A stretch of 64,000 nucleotides of DNA from Gilliamella apicola (GTDB lineage: Bacteria; Pseudomonadota; Gammaproteobacteria; Enterobacterales; Orbaceae), in NCBI RefSeq assembly GCF_003202915.1, contig NZ_QGLP01000005.1:784721-848720 (forward strand), written 5' to 3'. Under the pieces are notes generated by a model that saw nothing but the letters and a program-made list of their open reading frames with translations, did no database searches and was not told the DNA's origin. The position numbers were made by a program, and so were the translations under genes. Below are positions 48,469-58,148 of the stretch, piece by piece. The stretch's first letter is position 1. Every line of letters starts with the position of its first letter.

Positions 48469-48889
48469 TCAGACCGGAACACCTAACGCTGGCTTTAGCA
48501 CACTTTTGATGGTAATCATCTTAACTATTGTCGGACTACTATTATTAACTGGTTTTCAGGCAACAATTGATTCGTTAAAAAAGAGTTATTTGATTGAAAT
48601 TCAACACTATCATCAGTTTAATCAAGCAAGCTCAAGTTTGAATTGGGCAACCCAGCAGACCTGGCAAGTTCCGACCGAAGAGTGGCAATGCTTATCTGAT
48701 TCGCAATATCATTTAACAGCATGTATTAAAAAATCACGATTAAAAGTGGATAACTATACCTTAGTACGCGTCCAAGCTGATGACTATTATCTTTATATGT
48801 TAACCCATTTTGAAGATAACCAACTTATTGTTGAAAAGGGACATTGGTTAGATTATTGTCCTGAAAAGAAGATGACTGATTGTGAATAA
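48452..48889 (+). CDS. ygdB: Pseudopilin-like protein YgdB
   Basis: 145 residues. After the leader (NAGFSTLLMVIILTIVGLLLLTG) there is no Glu at position 5, as in YgdB/PilX-type proteins. It keeps the hydrophobic helix and a Cys-containing C-terminal domain (CLSDSQYHLTACIKKS). It overlaps both neighbours, so assignment rests mainly on position and the leader. Confidence 0.82.
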   Translation: MKIHCNQTGTPNAGFSTLLMVIILTIVGLLLLTGFQATIDSLKKSYLIEIQHYHQFNQASSSLNWATQQTWQVPTEEWQCLSDSQYHLTACIKKSRLKVDNYTLVRVQADDYYLYMLTHFEDNQLIVEKGHWLDYCPEKKMTDCE

Positions 48890-49220
48890 TAGAATGATAA
48901 AGCGCAAAAATATCGCTGGTTTTAGTTTAATTGAAGTTATGTTGTCTTGCTTGCTGTTTGCCATCATTATGCTAGGCTTTAGTGGTTATTTAACCGCAAT
49001 TATTAATCAACACCACTATTTCCAAAAACAGTTTAAAGCAGAGCAAATTGCCTTTGCTTTACTTGATAGTTATCCTCATACTGTACCGCAAATCATACCG
49101 AATAATTGGCAATATCAAGTTTATAGCCAACCTTATGGTACGTCTTGTCAGATGGTTTTTGTTAGCGTCACCCCTATTCATCACAAAACGATTAAACAAC
49201 AACGTTTTTTATGTGATTAA
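48882..49220 (+). CDS. ppdC: Prepilin-type pseudopilin PpdC
   Basis: 112 residues from a GTG start; the ATG at 48894 (MIKRKNIAGFSLIEVML) is an equally plausible start. Prepilin cleavage Gly/Phe with Glu5 in FSLIEVMLSC. Last of the four pilin genes. In E. coli recC follows; here gene debris follows, so the recBCD locus has moved. Confidence 0.86.
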   Translation: MNNRMIKRKNIAGFSLIEVMLSCLLFAIIMLGFSGYLTAIINQHHYFQKQFKAEQIAFALLDSYPHTVPQIIPNNWQYQVYSQPYGTSCQMVFVSVTPIHHKTIKQQRFLCD

Positions 49221-49527
49221 TATTCATGTCTAAAAATAAATCGCGCTGTTTATTTTCAATTCTTTTATTCCACGCCACTGCAATATCCCATCCCGTTTGC
49301 ATTAATTCTAATGAAATGAGTTTTACCCCCTTAGGTAAAAAATGACGAACACTAGCTGGCACAAAGGTAATTCCATTTTTGGCGGCAATTAAAGCTAAAA
49401 GTGTAGGAAGATCATTAGTAGAACCGCCCGGTTTTAGCGTAGCATTCATCTCCTCTAGCAATAATGTTGTTTGTTCAGCTAAACAAGGGGCCAAACTTGG
49501 ATTGATCTGCAATAATGGATTGGACAT
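49192..49527 (-). pseudogene. 3' fragment of a LysR-type regulator gene
   Basis: 111 codons reading as the second half of a LysR substrate-binding domain: LPTLLALIAAKNGITFVPASVRHFLPKGV and WDIAVAWNK. The helix-turn-helix half is missing and an in-frame TGA lies two codons before the first Met. Its 3' end overlaps ppdC by 29 bases. Confidence 0.72.
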
Positions 49528-50025
49528 CTGTCACTGGAAGATCAGCAACGTGTGCAAGCCTATATTATGCATGCTGAGAATAGCGCCGATTATGATTCAA
49601 TACCCGGTGTTTCACAACTAATATTAGTATTAGCAGCTATTAATATTAGAGTGGGTATTATAACCAGTGGCTGGCGGGAAAAAATAGATAGAATAATGGC
49701 GATGCTTAACATTCAAAATTGTATTTCTGTCATTGTCGAACGCAATGATGTTGCTCGTGGTAAACCATTTCCTGACCCTTATCTACTTGGCGCAAAACGC
49801 CTTATGCTATCACCATCTGAAACGTTGGTATTTGAAGATTCAATAAGTGGCATAACATCGGCGGTTAAAGCTGGCGCCTATTGTGTTGCAATAGGCGATA
49901 CTGGGCTTATCCAATATGGCGCGCAAACTGCGATTGCTGATTTTTCGAAAGTTAAAGTGTTAAGTGACGAAGATTACGCTATATTGTTGGATGATGAATA
50001 TAAACTCGTTTTAATCAATAAATAA
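49516..50025 (+). pseudogene. 5'-truncated HAD-family phosphatase gene
   Basis: Open from 49516 with the first candidate start GTG at 49552. It reads as the back part of a beta-phosphoglucomutase/GPH-type HAD phosphatase: IITSGWREKIDRIM (motif II Ser/Thr), GKPFPDPYLLGA (motif III Lys) and VFEDSISGITSAVKAG (motif IV). The N-terminal DxDGT nucleophile motif is absent, so it cannot be active. Its left end collides with the LysR fragment, which marks a deletion junction at about 49516-49530. Confidence 0.75.
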
Positions 50026-50071
50026 AGATCACAATCAAAAATCGATTAACCAACAAAAATACAATTCAAAA

Positions 50072-50821
50072 TTAATCAATTAACCAAGAATGTAAAAGAT
50101 GTAATACTTCTTGCGTCTTTGCAGCATGAACATTATGACCAGCACCTGCTACTGTTTCAATTTGTGCATTAGGAAATTGACTAAAAATGGCAGGATAATT
50201 CTTATCATTAATATAGTTAGAATTTCCCCCACGAATAAATAAAGTAGGGATGTCACAAGGTGAAATGGGGTGCCAATCGCAAATATTGTCATATTGTTGG
50301 ATAATGACATTAGCATTGAATAACCAATGTTGATGTTTGAATGATTTAAGCAAAAATAAAATTGTTGCTGGAGTTAAATCATGTTGTTGCATAACTTCTG
50401 CAATCTGTTTTTTATCGATTAATCCTTGATTAATACATTGGGTTAACGCGTTAATAACAGGCATATTCTCCGTTTGAGTGTAGTTTATCGGCGCAATATC
50501 AATGGCACAGATTTTAGCAATTTGTTGCGGGATTAATTGGCTTAGTTGCAAAGCAACTTTGCCCCCCATCGAATGACCAATCAAGATGATATTTGCTAAT
50601 TGTAGATCATCGCATAACTCGGCAACATCCTCAGCCATAGCTTGATAGTTCATTATATTTGACCATGGTGATTGACCATGATTACGCAAATCAATCTGAA
50701 TAGTCTGATAATTAATCGACAAATCTTTAGCTAACATATTTAAATTATCTAAACTGCCAAATAGTCCATGTAATAACAAAATTGCTTGGTTATCGCCTTG
50801 TATTTTGTAATGTAATTTCAT
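50072..50821 (-). CDS. ybfF: Alpha/beta-hydrolase esterase YbfF
   Basis: 249 residues. HGLFGSLDNL (oxyanion loop), DLRNHGQSP, nucleophile Ser in IGHSMGGKVAL, and catalytic His in GAGHNVHA. It follows E. coli YbfF throughout, including AIDIAPINY and GGNSNYI. An acyl-CoA-type thioesterase/esterase; the physiological substrate is not settled. Divergent from rnb. Confidence 0.93.
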   Translation of the reverse strand: MKLHYKIQGDNQAILLLHGLFGSLDNLNMLAKDLSINYQTIQIDLRNHGQSPWSNIMNYQAMAEDVAELCDDLQLANIILIGHSMGGKVALQLSQLIPQQIAKICAIDIAPINYTQTENMPVINALTQCINQGLIDKKQIAEVMQQHDLTPATILFLLKSFKHQHWLFNANVIIQQYDNICDWHPISPCDIPTLFIRGGNSNYINDKNYPAIFSQFPNAQIETVAGAGHNVHAAKTQEVLHLLHSWLID

Positions 50822-50943
50822 AATGTCACTTATTTTTATGGTAATTTAGATTAACAGAAAGTCATTGATCAACAATTCAATAACCCCAACAAGCATAACT
50901 ATGATAGAATTTAGTCTAAATTTTTCAATTAATATTAAGACCT

Positions 50944-52887
50944 ATGTTTCAAAATAACCCACTATTAGCCCAACTTAAAAAAGAATTATACGAACAAAAA
51001 CCGCGTGTTGAAGGTATCGTTCGAGCACATGAAAAAGGTTTTGGTTTCCTTGATGTAGATAATAAAACCAATTATTTTATTCCGGTTGCAAAAATGAAGC
51101 TATTATGCAATGGTGATAAAGTATCCGGAACCATCATCACGAATAATGATAAAGAATCCTTTGAACCTGAAATATTAATTGAAAGTAGTTTACAAAAATT
51201 TATTGGTAAAATCGGCTTTTTAGATCGCGCCATGGTTATTTACCCGGAAAATATGCCAACAAATTTTGCCATACGATGTAAAGTAAATCATCAAGTTGCG
51301 CAAAAATTAAAAGAAGGAGATTGGGTTGTTGCTACATTGCAATCACATCCATTAGAAAAAGATAAAAATCATTTTTCTGCTGAAGTAACCAAATTTATCG
51401 CCAATTCTGATTCAATTTATCAATTATGGCTTAAAACTTTGGCGCGTTATGATTTAGAAGATAAAGCACCTCAAGAAGGATCTTTTACAATATCAGAGTC
51501 TGAACAAGAAAATCGTCAAGAGTTAACTGATGCACCATTTTTCACAGTTGATAACGAAAATACCGAAGATATGGATGATGCCATTGCCATTTCCCAAGAT
51601 GAAATCGGTAACTATCAGCTAATGATCGCCATCGCCGACCCTACAGCGTATCTTCCTCAAGATAGTGAAGCCGATAATATCGCTAAAATTCGAAACTTCA
51701 CCACTTATCTACCAGACTTTAATATTCCTATGTTATCAACACAGTTGGCGAACAATCTATGTTCATTAAAAGCCAATGAAAAACGACCCGCCATGGTTTG
51801 TAAAATTAACATTGATAAAAATGGTCAATTTGCTAATGATGATATTAGTTTCACTCCTGCATGGATTGAATCGAAAGCTAAACTTGCTTACAACAATGTT
51901 TCGGATTTCTTAGAAGATCGAAGTGATTTAAATATCGATGACGCCACGATAAAAAAACAACTTAAATTGCTATCAGAACTGGCAAAAGCACGTATAAATT
52001 GGCGACAACAAAATGCGTTAGTATTTAAAGCCAATAATGATTATCGATTCGTACTAGATGATAATCGCCAAGTAAAAAACATCATTAAAGAATTGCGCGG
52101 TATTGGTAATAATATTGTTGAAGAAGTGATGATTATCGCCAATTTAGCCCTAACCATGTATTTGCAAGAAAAAGTTGGCACAGGGGTGTTTAATACCCAT
52201 TCAGGTTTTGATAGCAAATACATGGAACAAATTTTAAAAATATTAGCCGATAATGGCATCACTGATTTCGACAAAGAATCACTGATGACATTTGCAGGAT
52301 ATGTCAAATTACGTCGGTTGATTGATGATAATGACTTCCTATCTACAAAGTTAAGAAAATTCCTAACTCCGGCTGACTTTTCGTTAACCCCAGAACCGCA
52401 CTTTGGTTTAGGATTTACAGCTTATGCAACCTGGACATCACCTATTCGCAAATATGGTGATATGATAAACCATCGTTTACTCAAAGCATCACTTAAAGGG
52501 CAAGCAATAACGGCGCCAACTAATGAGCAATTAAAAAGCATGTCAGATAGACGAAAAAAATTACGCTTAGCTGAACGTGATATTGCTGAAAACCTTTACA
52601 GTCAATATTTATTAGATAAGCAAGATCAGACATTTGCAGCGGAAATTGTTGATATTAATCGTGGCGGTGCGCGGGTTCGCTTAACTGATATTGGCGCATT
52701 TGCTTTTTTACCACTGTCAATGATTCACCAGGTCCGTGATGAAATAAGCGCCTATCCAGAAGATGGGCTAATTAAAATCAATGATGAAATTGCCTATAAA
52801 CTTGCAGATACAATCACTGTCGCAATATATCAAGTTAAAACTGAAAATCAATCAGTAATTGTTAAATTGAGTGAAGCAAACAGCTAA
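50944..52887 (+). CDS. rnb: Exoribonuclease II
   Basis: 647 residues (E. coli 644). Degrades single-stranded RNA 3' to 5'. Starts MFQNNPLLAQLKKELYEQ like E. coli. Two cold-shock domains are followed by the RNB catalytic domain with metal-binding Asp residues in TVDNENTEDMDDAIAI and the substrate Arg in TWTSPIRKYGDMINHRLL, then a C-terminal S1 domain (AAEIVDINRGGARVRLTDIGAFAF). Confidence 0.95.
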   Translation: MFQNNPLLAQLKKELYEQKPRVEGIVRAHEKGFGFLDVDNKTNYFIPVAKMKLLCNGDKVSGTIITNNDKESFEPEILIESSLQKFIGKIGFLDRAMVIYPENMPTNFAIRCKVNHQVAQKLKEGDWVVATLQSHPLEKDKNHFSAEVTKFIANSDSIYQLWLKTLARYDLEDKAPQEGSFTISESEQENRQELTDAPFFTVDNENTEDMDDAIAISQDEIGNYQLMIAIADPTAYLPQDSEADNIAKIRNFTTYLPDFNIPMLSTQLANNLCSLKANEKRPAMVCKINIDKNGQFANDDISFTPAWIESKAKLAYNNVSDFLEDRSDLNIDDATIKKQLKLLSELAKARINWRQQNALVFKANNDYRFVLDDNRQVKNIIKELRGIGNNIVEEVMIIANLALTMYLQEKVGTGVFNTHSGFDSKYMEQILKILADNGITDFDKESLMTFAGYVKLRRLIDDNDFLSTKLRKFLTPADFSLTPEPHFGLGFTAYATWTSPIRKYGDMINHRLLKASLKGQAITAPTNEQLKSMSDRRKKLRLAERDIAENLYSQYLLDKQDQTFAAEIVDINRGGARVRLTDIGAFAFLPLSMIHQVRDEISAYPEDGLIKINDEIAYKLADTITVAIYQVKTENQSVIVKLSEANS

Positions 52888-52923
52888 TTATTGAGTCAAT
52901 TTAATTAGTTTAAAACTACCCTT

Positions 52924-52951
52924 TTTACCTCTGATCATTATCAGGGGTAAA
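52924..52951 (+). terminator. Hairpin after rnb
   Basis: TTTACCTCTGAT...ATCAGGGGTAAA, 12 bp with one G-T pair and a 4-base loop. The T-rich stretch starts only about 17 bases later, so terminator status is uncertain. Confidence 0.45.
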
Positions 52952-53066
52952 GTATCATGTCTTAATGATTTTTTTAACATTTAACCTCTTTTTTTTATTA
53001 ATGATTTCTGTTATCTTGCACCGCTAAAAATTAAAATCAGATTAAACTACTATTGGGAAAGGAAAA

Positions 53067-53309
53067 ATGATGTCTATTCATGGTCACGAAGTGTTAGCAA
53101 TGATGGATGGAAAAGATTATACCGAATTATCTTTACTTGATGCTATCCATAAAAAATTTGGTACCGAAACTCGATTTCATACTTGTTCTCAATCTGATAT
53201 GAATGCCGAACAACTTATAGCCTTTTTAAAGGCTAAAGGAAAGTTTAAACCAGCACTAACCAATGATTCACAATTTACTGTCGACGTTCGCAAAATATGT
53301 CGGCATTAA
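53067..53309 (+). CDS. yecH: YecH family metal-binding protein (DUF2492)
   Basis: 80 residues. MSIHGHEVLAMM at the start, RFHTCSQSDMNAEQLIAFLKAKGKF in the middle and KICRH at the end match E. coli YecH. The His and Cys positions suggest metal binding. Function unknown. Good GGAAAGGA ribosome site; the second ATG (53070) is equally possible. Confidence 0.9.
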   Translation: MMSIHGHEVLAMMDGKDYTELSLLDAIHKKFGTETRFHTCSQSDMNAEQLIAFLKAKGKFKPALTNDSQFTVDVRKICRH

Positions 53310-53479
53310 TGACAATAAATAAAAGGAATCTTTAGTGCTTTTTTACAAAATGAATGTCATCATCTAGTGTTTTTTAAAAGAATAAGAGTATATAATTTCA
53401 CAAAGTTACGTCACTTAAAAAGTGATAAGTTGCTCATCCTGAAATTACAACTCAAGAATAAGTTCATGGAATTTGATAT

Positions 53480-54136
53480 ATGAAAATAGCTAATTTCTTT
53501 ACATGTGCCATTGTTTCTATTCTTGTTGCAGGCTGTGTAAAAAACAATATGTCTTCAACTAATAGCAAAACTGATATGGATCAGTTAACGAATTTAAAAC
53601 AGCAAACGGAACAAAATAATCCTTTTGTTGTTGATGCAAAAAAGCAATTACTACAGCTAGTTGGTGACCAACACTTTGATAGCTATTTAATCAAACACGG
53701 TATTTTGGACTGTAAAGATAATAGTAACCAATCTTCCTGCGTGTTAAAATTTTATCTCAACCAATACTATAAGTTAAAATATGACATTCAACTTAAAAAA
53801 GTAATTGATGAGTACAAAACCGAACATAACCAAGAGTTGGAAAAAATCACTCCAACTGATGGAAATATTAACAACTACTGTCAGTGGTCAGCGGATTTTG
53901 TTGCCGCAACCTATACTGAGGATACCGATAATATAACCAAACGTTATCAACCATTATTTAAAATGTCAGCGCAAGATTTGACAGACTTAAAAACTAAAGT
54001 TCTAAAAGATAATTATTCTCATTTTTTAATTGAGGAAAATCCAACAATTCTTCAAGAAATGAAGACTGATTATATCGAAAAATGCTTAAGCAACCCTAAA
54101 GACAATATTATCAATTACTTTAAAATTTTTAGATAA
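53480..54136 (+). CDS. Lipoprotein of unknown function
   Basis: 218 residues. A lipoprotein signal with lipobox LVAGC (Cys at about 19) followed by a Ser/Asn-rich spacer (VKNNMSSTNSK). The rest is mainly alpha-helical and charged with three further Cys, no family recognised. The gap to opgG is 24 bases, so it is probably cotranscribed with opgGH, which suggests but does not show an envelope role related to periplasmic glucans. Confidence 0.75.
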   Translation: MKIANFFTCAIVSILVAGCVKNNMSSTNSKTDMDQLTNLKQQTEQNNPFVVDAKKQLLQLVGDQHFDSYLIKHGILDCKDNSNQSSCVLKFYLNQYYKLKYDIQLKKVIDEYKTEHNQELEKITPTDGNINNYCQWSADFVAATYTEDTDNITKRYQPLFKMSAQDLTDLKTKVLKDNYSHFLIEENPTILQEMKTDYIEKCLSNPKDNIINYFKIFR

Positions 54137-54160
54137 TATCATACTCAAGTGAGTCTTTTT

Positions 54161-55717
54161 ATGTACAATTTATCTCCTATTAGTCGATTTAGTAAAACAT
54201 CAACTTGCAAGATTATTTGCATCGCAACTCTATCTTGCCTAAGTTTTTCTTCATGGGCTTTTACTTTCAATGATGTGGTGACCAAAGCAGAAAAACTATC
54301 AAAAAAAGCTTACGTCCAACCATCTAAAAATTTGCCTAGTGAATTATCGTCACTACAATTTGCCGATTATCAAAAAATTTACTTCAAACATGATAAAGCG
54401 TATTGGAACGATCGTAAAAGCCGTTTCAAACTTGAATTTTATCATGAAGGCATGTATTTTGATGTACCAGTTAAAATTAATGAGATTGTCAATAATCAAG
54501 TTAATGAAATTAAATATAATCCAGATTACTTCGATTTAAGTCAAATTCATTTAGAAAATTTAGATACTAAAAAACTTGGCTTCGCTGGATTTAAAGTACA
54601 TTATCCAATTAATAACCCCATGAAAACCGATGACGAAATATTTACGGCATTAGGTGGCAGTTACTTCCGTGCAGTTGGCAAAGATCAACGCTATGGTCTT
54701 TCAGCTCGTGGACTTGCAATTGATACAGGAGAGATGTCAGGCGAAGAGTTTCCGCGTTTTAAAGAGTATTGGATTGAACGACCTGAGCCAAATCAAAAAC
54801 ATTTAGTGATTTATGCCTTACTTGATTCTAAAAGTGTAACAGGTGCTTATAAAATTACTTTGGTTCCGAGTATTGATACCACGGTTACTGTTGAAGGAAA
54901 AGTATTCTTTCGTGATTCAGTCAAAAAAGTCGGCGTTGCACCATTAACTAGTATGTTCTTATTTGGTCCTAATCAACCCTCGCCAATTTTAAACTATCGT
55001 CCAGCAATGCATGATTCAAATGGACTTTCGATTGTAGCTAATAACGAGTGGATTTGGCGACCATTAAATAATCCTAAGCGCTTATCTTTCTCATCCTATA
55101 GCTTAGATAACCCTAAAGCTTTTGGCTTAATTCAGCGTGACAAAGGTTTTGATGATTATCAAGATCTTGATGATCACTACGAACAACGCCCTAGCGTTTG
55201 GGTGGAAATATTAAATAATTGGCACAAAGGTCGGGTTGAACTCGTTGAGATCCCTACTGCGGACGAAACCAATGACAATATTGTTGCATTCTGGGTTCCA
55301 GAAAAACAATACAAAGCCGGTGATACGCTTGATTTCAAATATCGATTACACTATTCATTAAACGAAAAACAACGCTATCCAAAAAATGTTGCTTTAGCAG
55401 AAAGTACTCGTTTATCGTTAGGGGACATCAAACAAGCAAACTTGATTCGTAAACTTGATGGCTCTAATGCTTATGTAATTGATTTTGTCGGCCCAAATTT
55501 ATCGGATAAAAAACCGGTTAAAGTCATTTCTAGTATTACCAACGGTTCAATTGTCAGTTGTGATCTACAATACAATTCTGTAACCCAAGGTTGGCGAGTT
55601 ATTGTGCGCTTCAATGCTGAAGATAATAAAAAAACGACTGACATTCGTATTCAATTAGCATCATTAACCGGTGAGATTTTGTCCGAAACTTGGAGCGGGC
55701 AATTTCCTGCTCAATAA
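54161..55717 (+). CDS. opgG: Periplasmic glucan biosynthesis protein OpgG
   Basis: 518 residues from ATG 54161; the frame extends to a GTG four codons earlier, but the ATG has a better-placed GAG site. Long signal peptide (hydrophobic to about 35, SSWA/FTF). MdoG-domain segments include FTFNDVVTKAEKL, GGSYFRAVGKDQRYGLSARGLAIDTG and NEWIWRPLNNPKRL. It processes or branches osmoregulated periplasmic glucans made by OpgH. The stop shares a base with the opgH start. Confidence 0.93.
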   Translation: MYNLSPISRFSKTSTCKIICIATLSCLSFSSWAFTFNDVVTKAEKLSKKAYVQPSKNLPSELSSLQFADYQKIYFKHDKAYWNDRKSRFKLEFYHEGMYFDVPVKINEIVNNQVNEIKYNPDYFDLSQIHLENLDTKKLGFAGFKVHYPINNPMKTDDEIFTALGGSYFRAVGKDQRYGLSARGLAIDTGEMSGEEFPRFKEYWIERPEPNQKHLVIYALLDSKSVTGAYKITLVPSIDTTVTVEGKVFFRDSVKKVGVAPLTSMFLFGPNQPSPILNYRPAMHDSNGLSIVANNEWIWRPLNNPKRLSFSSYSLDNPKAFGLIQRDKGFDDYQDLDDHYEQRPSVWVEILNNWHKGRVELVEIPTADETNDNIVAFWVPEKQYKAGDTLDFKYRLHYSLNEKQRYPKNVALAESTRLSLGDIKQANLIRKLDGSNAYVIDFVGPNLSDKKPVKVISSITNGSIVSCDLQYNSVTQGWRVIVRFNAEDNKKTTDIRIQLASLTGEILSETWSGQFPAQ

Positions 55718-58098
55718 TGACAATATCAACATATAATATGAAAAAAGATTATTTTGAGAATCTATCTGACGCCGAAAATTGGCGTCAGCAATCTGAAAAC
55801 AATAACTTGCCAACGGATGATATTGAATTTCTAAAATATCGACTCAATCAAGTTGGCAAAACAGATCATTTTGATGATGAAAGACGACAACAACCAACTT
55901 ACCCAAAAGTTGAACGTGTTTCTATCCAACCACAAATATGGAATGAACGTTATAAGGCAAGATTTAAACCTGGTCTAAATATCATCGCAACTATTCGTCG
56001 TTTAATTATGTTTGTACTTATTGCCGTACAAACTTATTATGGCACAACTTACTTAGCAACATTATTACCTTATCAAAGTTGGGAAAAAATTAATTTCATG
56101 GCAAATTGGGATATCAACCCCGAACTCGCCATTTACAGTATTATTCCTTACATTATACAAGGCTTTATAATTGCCTTATTTGCTATTCTCTTTAGTTGGA
56201 TTTCTATCGGTTTCTGGACCAGTGTTATGGGGCTGATTTTAGCGGTGATTAAAAAGGATCGCTTCACTATTGCCATCCCTAACGATCCGGTTAAGCATAT
56301 CGATACTAAACACCGTACTGCATTAGTCATGCCTATTTGTAATGAAGATGTTTCTCGTGTATTTGCTGGTCTTGAAGCAACTTATGAATCACTGGTTGAA
56401 ACAGGCAATGCACAATACTGTGATTTTTTTATTCTTAGTGACACTAACGATCCCGATCTTTATGTCAATGAATTAAAAGCATGGGCAGAATTTAACGCCA
56501 AAAAAGCTGACAACGGTTGTAATATCTTTTACCGTCATCGTAAACGTCGCGTAAAACGTAAAAGCGGTAATATTGATGACTTTTGCCGTCGTTGGGGACA
56601 TCAATATGAATATATGATGATTCTTGATGCTGATAGTATTATGACCGGTGATTGTATCCTAAAAATGATTGCCATGATGGAGATGAATCCAACAGCGGGG
56701 ATCTTACAGTCGCCACCGAAATCGGTCAGAATGACAACTTTATACGGCCGTATTCAACAATTTGCCAATCAAGTTTACAGTGATATTTTTTGCTCAGGCA
56801 CACACTTCTGGCAATTAAGTGAAGCCCAATATTGGGGTCATAATGCTATGATTCGTTTAAAACCATTTATCGAACACTGTATTTTATCGCCACTGCAAAA
56901 GCGTAAAGGAGCTCTGCATATCTTATCGCACGATCTTGTCGAAGCAACCTTAATGCGCCGTGCTGGTTATGGGGTATGGATTGCCTACGATATGCATGGC
57001 AGTTACGAAGAACTACCGGGTAACATGATAGAAGATCTCAAACGAGATAATCGCTGGTGTATGGGAAATTTGATTAATCTTCGATTGATTTTCAAAAGCG
57101 GGATTACTTTAACCCATAGAGTGATGTTTTTTACCAGCGGAATGGCCTATATTTCATCATTATTGTGGTTAATCTTCTTGTTTTTCTCTACACTGCTATT
57201 ATTGGTGTTCAATATTTCTGAACCGCAATACTTCTTCCAACCCAATCAATTTTATCCAACCTGGCCAAGGTGGGACGAACAATTAGCTATTCAACTGCTT
57301 TCTACCACAATGGTATTACTCTTTGCACCCAAACTGTTTAGTTACGGTATTATAATCGCTCGAACAGGTGCTAAAGACGTAGGGGGTATATTCAAATTAA
57401 CCTTATCGATACTGATCGAAATGGTATGGTCGATGATTCTTGCCCCAATCCGCATGATTTTTCACAGTAAATTTGTGATTAAAGCCTGGCTTGGTAGCAA
57501 AATTCAATGGAAGTCCCCAGCAAGAAATGATGACGCCTTAACTTGGGGTGAATCATTCTACTTCTGTTGGCCATTAACAATATTAGGAATTATCTGGTTA
57601 TGTGTGATTATTTGGTTAAATCCACAATTTACCTATTGGTATATAGCAATATTAATCCCATTAATCATTTCTCCATTAGTGATTCGTGTTTCTGGCTTAT
57701 CAAGTATTGGTATGCAAGCTAAAAAAGCGGGGCTATTTTTAACACCTGAGGAAACCCATCCATCACGAGCGGTAAAACTAACCGGTGATTATTTAGTTAG
57801 AACCGAAGCCGCTTTTGTTGAACATGGTTTTATTATGGCACTTGTCGATCCTATTTATAATGCATTAGCCTGTGCATTATCGACTTCTCGTCATCTGAGT
57901 AACTCAAAAAATCAACAGTTGCGCAACCAACTTATTGACCATTATCAACAAGTCGATCTAGAAAAAATTAATAAAGAACAACAATTAGCGATTTTAGAAG
58001 ATCCATTTATTCTTGCTGCCCTTCATCGCCATATCTGGCGTCAGCAAGAAAAATACGACAAACTGTTCACATTATGGCAAAATGAATGCCGACAATAA
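55717..58098 (+). CDS. opgH: Glucan glucosyltransferase OpgH
   Basis: 793 residues from the ATG that overlaps the opgG stop (TAATG); E. coli OpgH is 847, and the difference is mostly a shorter N-terminal cytoplasmic region. GT2 catalytic core with VMPICNEDVSRVFAGL, DADSIMTGD, the acceptor/ED region (HDLVEATLMRRAGYGVW) and KRDNRWCMGN ((Q/K)RxxRW). About seven or eight membrane helices. Builds the linear beta-1,2-glucan backbone from UDP-glucose. Terminator directly after. Confidence 0.94.
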   Translation: MTISTYNMKKDYFENLSDAENWRQQSENNNLPTDDIEFLKYRLNQVGKTDHFDDERRQQPTYPKVERVSIQPQIWNERYKARFKPGLNIIATIRRLIMFVLIAVQTYYGTTYLATLLPYQSWEKINFMANWDINPELAIYSIIPYIIQGFIIALFAILFSWISIGFWTSVMGLILAVIKKDRFTIAIPNDPVKHIDTKHRTALVMPICNEDVSRVFAGLEATYESLVETGNAQYCDFFILSDTNDPDLYVNELKAWAEFNAKKADNGCNIFYRHRKRRVKRKSGNIDDFCRRWGHQYEYMMILDADSIMTGDCILKMIAMMEMNPTAGILQSPPKSVRMTTLYGRIQQFANQVYSDIFCSGTHFWQLSEAQYWGHNAMIRLKPFIEHCILSPLQKRKGALHILSHDLVEATLMRRAGYGVWIAYDMHGSYEELPGNMIEDLKRDNRWCMGNLINLRLIFKSGITLTHRVMFFTSGMAYISSLLWLIFLFFSTLLLLVFNISEPQYFFQPNQFYPTWPRWDEQLAIQLLSTTMVLLFAPKLFSYGIIIARTGAKDVGGIFKLTLSILIEMVWSMILAPIRMIFHSKFVIKAWLGSKIQWKSPARNDDALTWGESFYFCWPLTILGIIWLCVIIWLNPQFTYWYIAILIPLIISPLVIRVSGLSSIGMQAKKAGLFLTPEETHPSRAVKLTGDYLVRTEAAFVEHGFIMALVDPIYNALACALSTSRHLSNSKNQQLRNQLIDHYQQVDLEKINKEQQLAILEDPFILAALHRHIWRQQEKYDKLFTLWQNECRQ

Positions 58099-58125
58099 GA
58101 AATAGGGCTAGATGCCCTATTTCTT
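58097..58125 (+). terminator. opgGH terminator
   Basis: Perfect 12-bp stem AAGAAATAGGGC-TAGAT-GCCCTATTTCTT, starting in the opgH stop codon and followed by CCTTT. Confidence 0.75.
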
Positions 58126-58148
58126 CCTTTAGAAATTAATCGAATTCC

